Assembly: GCF_946187255.1 (NCBI RefSeq)
Contig: NZ_CAMHRZ010000197.1
Location: forward strand, 1-6,297
DNA from: an uncultured Ruminococcus sp.
GTDB taxonomy: Bacteria; Bacillota; Clostridia; Oscillospirales; Ruminococcaceae
DNA length: 6,297 nucleotides
Reading direction: 5' to 3'
The translations under genes were made by a program, and so were the position numbers. Below the pieces are notes generated by a model. That model had not been told where the DNA came from and did not search any database. It worked only from the letters and a program-made list of their open reading frames with translations. Below, one piece after another: positions 1 through 5,477 of this stretch (its first letter is position 1; every line of letters begins with the position of its first letter).

Positions 1-294
1 GACTATCCCGGATTTCCCTATGCGGGCATACTTGCGATGTGCGCCGCCTGCATACCCATGAGCTATATGCTCACATGGATGACAGAAAAAACAAAGTCCG
101 TATACCCCGCCATGATATGCCACATGATGATAGACAACGTGATGAATATACCCGTACTTGCAATGGCTGACAAGGATGTTCTCGACGATAATTCGCTTAT
201 GATCGGTCTGCTGGTCATGGGGCTGGTGCCGACGATATTCACAGCCGTGATGATCGTATCAAAACTCACCGCCGCCAAAAAGTGTGAAGCGTGA
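1..294 (+). CDS. CPBP-family intramembrane metalloprotease, C-terminal part (5' end outside window)
   Basis: The frame is open from base 1 and ends at TGA 292-294, giving 97 visible residues. The ATG at 37 is internal, because the reading continues upstream in frame with DYPGFPYAGILA. The visible part matches the end of CPBP (Abi/CAAX-protease-like) membrane proteins: a hydrophobic helix around residues 8-26, a short T/S-rich turn (TEKTKSVYPA), then the last conserved motif, H41-MMI-D45-N46, and a final membrane helix around 67-87 followed by a basic tail. In this family the histidine and the Asp/Asn belong to the glutamate/histidine metal site. The EExxxR and FxxxH motifs would lie upstream of the window and cannot be checked. 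Family members process prenylated or other membrane peptides or act in bacteriocin immunity; which applies here cannot be told. The gene converges on the WbqC gene and ends before a shared hairpin terminator. Confidence 0.72.
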   Translation, partial: DYPGFPYAGILAMCAACIPMSYMLTWMTEKTKSVYPAMICHMMIDNVMNIPVLAMADKDVLDDNSLMIGLLVMGLVPTIFTAVMIVSKLTAAKKCEA

Positions 295-345
295 CGCTGT
301 CCCGTACCCCTGTCCTAAACTCCCTTCGGCTTTATCACACCACAA

Positions 346-394
346 AACAATAAGCCCGACACTGCCGTTAAATTCGGCGTGTCAGGCTTTTTTT
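346..394. terminator. Bidirectional intrinsic terminator between convergent genes
   Basis: The arms are 352-367 and 375-389 around a 7-base TTAAATT loop. They give 14 pairs, with T363 bulged and one C357/A384 mismatch. On the plus strand a run of seven T (388-394) follows, which suits termination of the CPBP gene. On the minus strand the C/A mismatch becomes a G-U pair, and the arm is followed by the U-rich tail ATTGTTTTG. It starts only 8 bases after the stop of the WbqC gene, so it can also end the radical SAM operon. Confidence 0.85.
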
Positions 395-402
395 ATGCTC
401 TC

Positions 403-1098
403 TTATGAGATAAGCTCATAATTTTCCAGCATTTCCCTGATCTCATCCTTTGAGTTGAACATTATCACATCGAGGATGGACAGCTTTTCGACAAATGTAT
501 CTCCGAACTGCCTGTATCTTATATCACCTGTTTTGATGAACTTCAGCTCTATGCCCTGTTTTGCGAACTCGGCGGGATCATACAGTTCCTTTCCGCCGAT
601 GGGATTGATATAAGTATCCGCATTCAGCCTTCGGCACATATCATATATGCGCTCCTCGCGTTTGAAGCGGTCATTCCCCTCCAGCTCGGACATCCTGCGT
701 ATCGGCGTATCTATACCGAGATATCTGCATATCGTCTTAATGGATGCGATAAGGTATTCCGACAGCACTTTCTCGCGGCAGTCAAATATCTCCTCTATCA
801 GCTGCACCCCGATATCATAATAGGGTGCATTGTGATAAGCCTCATAAAGCCTGTTCAGCTTTTTCTGTTTGTTGATATCTGCGATATTCAGCTCAGTGAT
901 CTGTTTGAACGAGCTTGCACCTGATACTTCTATCCCGAAATAAGCGGGCTCTCCCGAAAACAATATCCTGTTTCTGTGTACCCACCCTTGCCTTATATAA
1001 GCGTAGTTATCACCGATATAGAACACATCGGATGCGTTTATCAGCTGCCAGTATGCGATATAAGGCAGGAAATACGGCTGATTTGCGCCTATTATCAT
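403..1098 (-). CDS. WbqC-family protein
   Basis: This 231-residue protein has the usual length and layout of the WbqC-like family (Pfam WbqC). The N-terminal signature QPYFLPYIAYWQLI is at residues 7-20, followed by D24, D30 and W39-V-H-R-N43. The C-terminal half carries INPIGGKELYD (164-174), the F-x4-GIELKFI stretch (178-188) and SILDVIMFNS (207-216). No signal peptide or membrane helix is seen, so it is probably cytoplasmic. WbqC-like genes are typically found in O-antigen, capsule and other polysaccharide loci; I know of no firmly established reaction. The start is supported by a purine-rich AAGGAGAGGGAG (1118-1107) ending 8 bases before the ATG. It is the last gene of a three-gene operon, 37 bp after the ATP-grasp-like gene, with a terminator just beyond its stop. 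Family assignment is strong; function is open. Confidence 0.85.
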   Translation of the reverse strand: MIIGANQPYFLPYIAYWQLINASDVFYIGDNYAYIRQGWVHRNRILFSGEPAYFGIEVSGASSFKQITELNIADINKQKKLNRLYEAYHNAPYYDIGVQLIEEIFDCREKVLSEYLIASIKTICRYLGIDTPIRRMSELEGNDRFKREERIYDMCRRLNADTYINPIGGKELYDPAEFAKQGIELKFIKTGDIRYRQFGDTFVEKLSILDVIMFNSKDEIREMLENYELIS

Positions 1099-1135
1099 GT
1101 AACGCTCCCTCTCCTTTTGTCAGGTATACTATCTT

Positions 1136-2344
1136 TTACAGAATGTCACAGTTTTTCAGCAGATCTTCGTCATCCGTATAGATCGGACATATCTTGCGGT
1201 CATCCCCCACATTGGTCACAGGCAGGCTGGATGCACGGAACATACCCGACTCAAAATACTTGTCATCCATGCACAGCATCATCCCGCAGATATAGTCGTT
1301 ATACTGCTTCCCCTCCCATACGGTGGGGTAGGTGCGCTGACGGATAAAGGGCTGGAGTATCATATCCCTGATATCCCCCTTCTCCCACAGACTCTCCCAC
1401 ACTGACCGATCGGTAATGGGACCGCCGTAGACCTTTTCGCTTTTGCCGAGACGATGATGTTTCAGGATATAGCCATCCTTGTGGCGGTATGCGTCTTCCC
1501 ATATATCCTCGTGCGAACCGTACAGCCATGTGGGGATGGAATGCGAGCGCAGGAAGTCTGTTTCCGCATCGGTCAGGAAGCAGTCTGTAAACTCGTCCTC
1601 GAACCAAAGGTTCATGAAACGTTTGTCGTGCATGATGAGAACTGTCCGCAGATCGTTTATCATGCCTGCATCGATCAGGGCTTTGTGCGTATCAGGCGAA
1701 AAGGAAAGAAGGTCTTTCTGGTTCAGCGCACTGATAACACAGCCCTTTTCCCATTCTCCCCGCATTTCCTCGATGTTTTCCGCCTCAATGACAGATACCT
1801 GCTTTCCTAAACTCTGATAGAACGGCACATACAGCTTTATCTCGCCCGTCTTATCGGCGCTTTTCAGCACACTGACCCTGTCCTTTTCGGTCGTGCGCTC
1901 CGCCATATACCGAAGCATCTCCTCGAATCCGGTCTCATTCTTCTTATCGGGGAAACCCGCCATAAACCGTTCTGCGGCGCATTCCGCATAATAGGACGAA
2001 AATATCCCGTGTGCGAAAAATCGGCTGGTTATCTCGCAGAGAAGCAGTCTGCCGTCCTCCGAGATGATATAATCGGGACGATAAGCGCCCGCCCTGAAAG
2101 GGTACTTCTCCTGCATTGCAAGCAGTTCCATCTCCTCATCGGAAAGCGGCATAAACTGCGGCACGAACCGCTTATAATTATCCGCCATGAAAGATATGCA
2201 TTTATACAGGATACGGTGCAGTTCCTTTAACTCTTTCCGGCGTTCACCTGTGATCGCCATCGGCTTTTCGTGATACCATCTAAGGAAATACGACACCGAC
2301 TGATCATGCAGACGATCAAATCCCGCACTGTAGGCTCCGTTCAT
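1136..2344 (-). CDS. ATP-grasp-like protein (putative ATP-dependent ligase)
   Basis: This 402-residue soluble protein shows the layout of ATP-grasp enzymes that resemble glutathione or glutathionylspermidine synthetases. YRPDYIISEDGRLLLCEITSR (88-108) matches the R-x-D ... G-x-L-x-x-x-E-x-x-x-R element seen in such ligases, with R89, D91, E104 and R108. MHDKRFMNLW (238-247) resembles the H/N-x-K-x-x-x-x-L stretch before the ATP-binding core. GYILKHHRLGKSEKVYGG (291-308) looks like the ATP-binding lysine plus a glycine-rich loop. ILQPFI (329-334) resembles the adenine-contacting strand, and the end (G367, R370, N378) resembles the metal/phosphate-binding 'R...N' tail. ATP-grasp enzymes join a carboxylate to an amine or thiol through an acyl phosphate; the substrate is unknown. 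The start has AGAGG (2357-2353) 8 bases before ATG. The gene follows the radical SAM gene by 51 bp. The assignment is from motifs read by eye; the N-terminal 80 residues are not recognised. Confidence 0.6.
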   Translation of the reverse strand: MNGAYSAGFDRLHDQSVSYFLRWYHEKPMAITGERRKELKELHRILYKCISFMADNYKRFVPQFMPLSDEEMELLAMQEKYPFRAGAYRPDYIISEDGRLLLCEITSRFFAHGIFSSYYAECAAERFMAGFPDKKNETGFEEMLRYMAERTTEKDRVSVLKSADKTGEIKLYVPFYQSLGKQVSVIEAENIEEMRGEWEKGCVISALNQKDLLSFSPDTHKALIDAGMINDLRTVLIMHDKRFMNLWFEDEFTDCFLTDAETDFLRSHSIPTWLYGSHEDIWEDAYRHKDGYILKHHRLGKSEKVYGGPITDRSVWESLWEKGDIRDMILQPFIRQRTYPTVWEGKQYNDYICGMMLCMDDKYFESGMFRASSLPVTNVGDDRKICPIYTDDEDLLKNCDIL

Positions 2345-2352
2345 TAATACTA

Positions 2353-2357
2353 CCTCT
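2353..2357 (-). promoter_or_regulatory. Ribosome binding site of the ATP-grasp-like gene
   Basis: AGAGG in the context GAAAGAGGTAG lies 8 bases before the ATG at 2344-2342. It fixes the start of the second gene of the operon. Confidence 0.75.
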
Positions 2358-2395
2358 TTCTGACTGATTATTTAGCGATCCGTGCCGTCGATACA

Positions 2396-3757
2396 TCAGT
2401 GGTTCCCCGATGCGAACAGCTTGGACTGATAGCCCAGACACTGGAAACCGTTCTTATTGATGATGGGTATCATCTTTCCGTCGATCTTTAGCTGCTTGCG
2501 CACCCAGTAGCATATACTGATGGTCATGCCCAGTTCTTCGGTGACAGCCATCATTTTCTGGATATTCTCTATACTCAGCGCACGATCGGGTGCAGTGCGT
2601 CCGCGCTGCTTGCGGTGATCGGCATTGGAAGGCATGATATAATCCAGATACAGCTTCCTCTCCAGATCCTTATCGAAATGACCCAGTATCTGACCCAGCA
2701 TCGCAAGGTTCTCCATGCAGGCGGTCAGGAACTCAGGCTTGTAGTTGATGATGCCCGCATTGCGCAGCATACCGAAAAAGTCCCTGATATGCTCTTCGGT
2801 GAGATAGGGCGTGAATATGGGCTGAACAAGGGCAGAATTTGCCTGGATGCCATTCTCCTGACAGAGTTTGACAGCAGCAAGACGCTCCTCGATGGGTGCA
2901 GCGTAGGGCTCCAGGATATCGCGGAATTCCTTAGGCATGATGGATACGCTGACGTTGTACTGCATCTTGCCGCGAAGCTGACGGAACAAGTCGAGTATAG
3001 TTTCGCCCTCATACTCGTACATCAGATGCTTTGCGCCTGCCTTTGACGCGATAAAGAGTCTTGCATTGGAATCGGGGAATTCCTCGAAATGACGGATAAA
3101 CTCTTTCAGGATGCGGTGGGCGATGCCCGTATAAAGGGTCGGCTCCTGGAGCGCTTCCGTCTTCGGTGAGAAATAATAGTAGTGGTTCCAGTTTTTACCG
3201 CGACTGAGCTCAGTGATCTGACGCTCGATATCCTTTTTCTTCTCGGGGGCTTTTTCAATAGCGTTGGCAAGCTCCACAAGCAGCTTATCCTTGCGGCGGA
3301 TATCCTCTTCGGTGATCTCCTCCGTCGGTGTGCCGTTCATATCCCTCAGCAGCTTGCGGACATAGAGATGATAGTTGTTATGCGCAGTCAGCGTCTGCTC
3401 ATGAACGCCGTCCGTAACGAGACAGTACTGACATCCGACGTTGCAGCCCTGAACAGGGTTGAGCTCAAATGTCAGTGTGGGACATCGTCCTGTATAATTA
3501 TGTATCTCGGTATCCACCTTTTCGGGATCTATCTCATCAAGCACGAGGTGAGAAACAGGAATGACCGTTTTGTTCTCAAGCCTTTGCATAAAGACCTCCG
3601 AACCCCTCTTTAAGCCCTCCAGCGTTTCAGGTGCAGCCTCCATGTCAACACCCAGTTCGCTGAGATATGCCTGATCCACGATGGTCGGCACAAAGCCCGC
3701 CAGCGAATAGATGTTTGTTTCGTGCGAATAAAGGCTTTTGAATTCCAAATCGTTCAT
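2396..3757 (-). CDS. Radical SAM enzyme, spore-photoproduct-lyase-like architecture
   Basis: This is a 453-residue protein. The CxxxCxxC cluster motif CNVGCQYC (C105, C109, C112), preceded by the strand LTFELNPVQG, binds the [4Fe-4S] cluster that cleaves S-adenosylmethionine. Later elements recall the SPL-type radical SAM barrel: YYYFSPKTEALQEP (193-206), LFIASKAGAKHL (234-245), NVSVSIMPKEFRDILEP (268-284), then a RLAAVKLCQENGI helix (292-304) and VQPIFTPYL (311-319). Between the first barrel helix and the second strand lies a charged, coiled-coil-prone insert at about 145-188. Extra cysteines (92, 299, 347, 416, 440) do not form an obvious SPASM-type second cluster. An AAGGGAG ribosome binding site (3772-3766) ends 8 bases before the ATG. 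It is the first gene of the operon, downstream of a strong promoter and long leader. True photoproduct repair is doubtful because the partner genes are a ligase-like protein and a WbqC protein. The substrate is unknown. Confidence 0.82.
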   Translation of the reverse strand: MNDLEFKSLYSHETNIYSLAGFVPTIVDQAYLSELGVDMEAAPETLEGLKRGSEVFMQRLENKTVIPVSHLVLDEIDPEKVDTEIHNYTGRCPTLTFELNPVQGCNVGCQYCLVTDGVHEQTLTAHNNYHLYVRKLLRDMNGTPTEEITEEDIRRKDKLLVELANAIEKAPEKKKDIERQITELSRGKNWNHYYYFSPKTEALQEPTLYTGIAHRILKEFIRHFEEFPDSNARLFIASKAGAKHLMYEYEGETILDLFRQLRGKMQYNVSVSIMPKEFRDILEPYAAPIEERLAAVKLCQENGIQANSALVQPIFTPYLTEEHIRDFFGMLRNAGIINYKPEFLTACMENLAMLGQILGHFDKDLERKLYLDYIMPSNADHRKQRGRTAPDRALSIENIQKMMAVTEELGMTISICYWVRKQLKIDGKMIPIINKNGFQCLGYQSKLFASGNH

Positions 3758-3765
3758 TTGATATA

Positions 3766-3772
3766 CTCCCTT
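3766..3772 (-). promoter_or_regulatory. Ribosome binding site of the radical SAM gene
   Basis: AAGGGAG lies 8 bases before the ATG at 3757-3755. It supports this methionine as the true start and ends the leader. Confidence 0.8.
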
Positions 3773-3833
3773 CTTTTTTGCTGTTAATGACGGCTGTTGA
3801 ATAGCGCCGCTTTAAAATGCAGACAAAATACAG

Positions 3834-3878
3834 TCACATGACCCGATATGACCGAGCCTTCGCGACCAGATCATGTAA
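3834..3878 (-). promoter_or_regulatory. 14-bp hairpin in the operon leader RNA
   Basis: In the minus-strand transcript, 3878-3865 (TTACATGATCTGGT) pairs without a break with 3847-3834 (ATCGGGTCATGTGA), leaving a 17-nt loop. Four of the 14 pairs are G-U. In plus-strand RNA those four positions would be A-C mismatches, so the structure favours the strand on which the operon is transcribed. No U-tract follows, so it is not an intrinsic terminator. Confidence 0.55.
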
Positions 3879-3897
3879 ATTTAATTGGTAAATTTAA
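3875..3897. repeat. Tandem 10-bp direct repeat GTAAATTTAA
   Basis: Two exact copies of GTAAATTTAA lie at 3875-3884 and 3888-3897 with 3 bases between them (13-bp period). Each copy contains the palindrome TAAATTTA. The pair lies in the leader just upstream of the hairpin, about 45-67 bp downstream of the predicted start site. It could be a protein-binding site, but AT-rich leaders can give such repeats by chance. Confidence 0.45.
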
Positions 3898-3908
3898 ATA
3901 GTTGAGCC

Positions 3909-3939
3909 GCAATAAAAATGTTATAAATATTATTATTGC
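3909..3939. repeat. Inverted repeat at the predicted transcription start
   Basis: GCAATAA (3909-3915) and TTATTGC (3933-3939) are perfect 7-bp arms around a 17-base AT-rich centre, flanked by GTTG (3901-3904) and the overlapping CAAC (3939-3942). It begins at the predicted +1 of the radical SAM operon, so it could be an operator or a 5' stem-loop on the mRNA. Confidence 0.45.
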
Positions 3940-3948
3940 AACAATACG

Positions 3949-3977
3949 ATTATATCATAGTAAACTAAAAAAGTCAA
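3949..3977 (-). promoter_or_regulatory. Sigma-A promoter with extended -10 for the radical SAM operon
   Basis: Read on the minus strand, TTGACT (3977-3972) and TATAAT (3954-3949) are separated by exactly 17 bases, and TGA just before TATAAT gives an extended -10 (TGnTATAAT). Only one base of the two hexamers differs from consensus. Transcription should start near 3942 and run into the radical SAM gene. The promoter lies about 50 bp after the flippase stop codon. Confidence 0.88.
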
Positions 3978-3982
3978 TACAC

Positions 3983-4014
3983 ATATCAGGAAAGTATGTT
4001 TAATGTGCTGATAT
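3983..4014. repeat. Inverted repeat upstream of the -35 (possible operator or weak terminator)
   Basis: ATATCAG (3983-3989) and CTGATAT (4008-4014) are perfect 7-bp arms around 18 bases. They lie 6 bp upstream of the -35 box and 13 bp after the flippase stop. As RNA from the flippase gene the arms could form a weak stem; a run of T follows about 11 bases later, inside the promoter spacer, which is too far for a good terminator. An activator or repressor site is the alternative. Confidence 0.4.
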
Positions 4015-4026
4015 CCCGCACCCGTA

Positions 4027-5472
4027 TCAGACCCCTTTCTTCCCCCCGAGCAGATGATCTACAGTAGTGATGAGATACTCAAAACTGTCGATATGGAACA
4101 GCATGGAGAGCAGGATATATATCGCTGCGCCCAAAGGGACTTGTATCGATAATGTGGCTATGTTATTCAGTCCCAAAAACCGCACACAATATACTATCGC
4201 TCCCATCAGCAGCGACAAGCAGATCTGCGGCAGCATATCTTTTACCTGTTCAAGATAGCTGTAATCCATCAGTTTTTTGTTGGGCCAGGAATTTATCATC
4301 TGTCCCAATACAGAGGTAGCGAGCATACTGTAAGCCATTGCCAGCGGACTTATCCACATAGTAGACAGCAGTGCGATGGTACCGACGATCTTTTTTACCA
4401 CTTCAAGTTTAAGGAACAGGTCACTTCTGCCCATTGCTTTTATGGCATTTAAATTTGCCGTATGTATAGGCCAGAAAGCATAAGTAAAACAAAAAATGCG
4501 AAGAAACGGCACACAGGGCAGCCATTTATCGGTCATTATCAAAGATATGAGGGATTCAGCGCAAACAGCAAGTCCCGCCATCAAGGGCATCATGATGTAG
4601 GTGCTTGTTTTTATCGAACGCCGTGTCATGCTTCTTACAGCGTTTTTATCATCCTGTGCTTTGGACATGGTCGGCAGCAGAACACTGTCGATTGATGAGT
4701 TGATATTTGCAACGATGAGCTTTGGGAACTTGTCTCCCTGATTATAAAATGCCAGATCTTCCTTTGAGTAGACTTTTCCTATGATCAGCTGTCTGATATC
4801 GCCGTAAATGGTATCGATCAGCGCTGACAGCAAAAGTTTCCAGCCGTAAGAAAACAAGCCTTTCAGCCTTTCAAATGAAAACTGCTTTCCGGGTCTCCAT
4901 TCTACCGTTATCCAGAGGATGATAGTATCCACAGTTGTATTAAAAAGCATCTGAGCAACCAGCGCCCATACGCCAAAACCAAGATATGCCAGAGTGATAC
5001 CTACCACTGCGGCTCCGACAGTTCCGCCCAAAGTGGAAAAGAAAAACTTCTTGAACAGCATATTTCGGCTAACATACGCCTGCTGGACATTTTTTACACC
5101 CGAGATAACAAGTATCAGGCTCAGCACCCTGACTACAGGTGTAAGTTCGGGCATTTCATAAAATGAAGCGATCAGCGGCGCAGAAAGAAACATCAGTATG
5201 TACAATGTAAAGCACATTATCAGGTTGAACCAGAACACGCTGGAAAAATCAAGATCATCCGCATCCTTTTTCTGTATCAGGGCATTGCCCATCCCGCTGT
5301 CCACGAACACCTGCATGATGGTCGTGAATATAGTCACAAGCGCGATGGTACCGTATACGGAGGGATCCAGCAGTCGGGCCAGAACTATGGATACTATAAA
5401 TGTGACTCCCTGCGCACCGCATCGCTCAAAAAAACGCCATATAAAATTATTAACTACCTTTGTGGAATTCAT
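4027..5472 (-). CDS. Wzx-like polysaccharide flippase (MOP superfamily)
   Basis: This 481-residue, strongly hydrophobic protein has about 12-14 predicted membrane helices (for example about 20-34, 42-58, 80-100, 113-128, 147-165, 168-190, 290-312, 325-343, 360-392, 414-430, 437-457). The N-terminal block, FIVSIVLARLLDPSVYGTIALVTIFTTIMQVFVDSGMGNALIQKKDADDLDFSSVFWFNL, cited by residues 25-84, is characteristic of the WzxC-type lipopolysaccharide/teichuronic acid exporters (Polysacc_synt families), as is YGWKLLLSALIDTIYGDIRQLIIGKVYSKEDLAFYNQGDKFP (209-250). Such proteins flip lipid-linked oligosaccharides across the cytoplasmic membrane. The start is 5 bp after the glycosyltransferase stop, with AGGTG (5485-5481) inside that gene's end as ribosome binding site, so the two are surely co-transcribed. 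Length is complete. No strong terminator follows, so readthrough into the radical SAM operon is possible. Confidence 0.88.
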   Translation of the reverse strand: MNSTKVVNNFIWRFFERCGAQGVTFIVSIVLARLLDPSVYGTIALVTIFTTIMQVFVDSGMGNALIQKKDADDLDFSSVFWFNLIMCFTLYILMFLSAPLIASFYEMPELTPVVRVLSLILVISGVKNVQQAYVSRNMLFKKFFFSTLGGTVGAAVVGITLAYLGFGVWALVAQMLFNTTVDTIILWITVEWRPGKQFSFERLKGLFSYGWKLLLSALIDTIYGDIRQLIIGKVYSKEDLAFYNQGDKFPKLIVANINSSIDSVLLPTMSKAQDDKNAVRSMTRRSIKTSTYIMMPLMAGLAVCAESLISLIMTDKWLPCVPFLRIFCFTYAFWPIHTANLNAIKAMGRSDLFLKLEVVKKIVGTIALLSTMWISPLAMAYSMLATSVLGQMINSWPNKKLMDYSYLEQVKDMLPQICLSLLMGAIVYCVRFLGLNNIATLSIQVPLGAAIYILLSMLFHIDSFEYLITTVDHLLGGKKGV

Positions 5473-5477
5473 TATTC

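Larger units (their letters stand above)
3758..3942 (-). promoter_or_regulatory. Structured 5' leader of the radical SAM operon (about 185 nt)
   Basis: The distance from the predicted start of transcription (about 3942) to the ATG is about 185 nt, long for a simple untranslated region. It contains, in order, a start-site inverted repeat, a 10-bp direct repeat, a 14-bp hairpin and a short GC-rich weak stem (about 3787-3810), then the ribosome binding site. I see no motif of a known riboswitch class or T-box, and no run of U that would make it a terminator/attenuator. A regulatory role is inferred from length and structure only. Confidence 0.45.

Noticed and set aside
1454..1817. Plus-strand frames of 112-118 codons opposite the ATP-grasp-like gene
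   Set aside because: They are antisense to a well-supported gene, overlap each other in two frames, and show no protein-like features.
2615..3613. Two 143-codon plus-strand frames (2615-3046 and 3182-3613) opposite the radical SAM gene
   Set aside because: They lie entirely antisense to a gene with clear radical SAM motifs, lack ribosome binding sites and domains, and are typical shadow frames.
3812..3874. A 20-codon reading frame (ATG to TAA) on the minus strand inside the operon leader, a possible leader peptide or precursor peptide
   Set aside because: There is no ribosome binding site before its ATG, the region is better explained by the hairpin, and the peptide (MIWSRRLGHIGSCDCILSAF) has no run of regulatory codons or recognisable precursor features.
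3758..3942. A known riboswitch, such as a SAM riboswitch suited to a radical SAM operon, or a T-box
   Set aside because: None of the conserved core motifs I know for these classes is visible, and there is no terminator hairpin with a U-tract before the gene.
403..4026. A RiPP (modified peptide) cluster with a radical SAM maturase
   Set aside because: No small precursor gene with a ribosome binding site lies in the gaps at 1099-1135, 2345-2395 or 3758-4026, and the radical SAM protein lacks a clear SPASM-type cysteine set.
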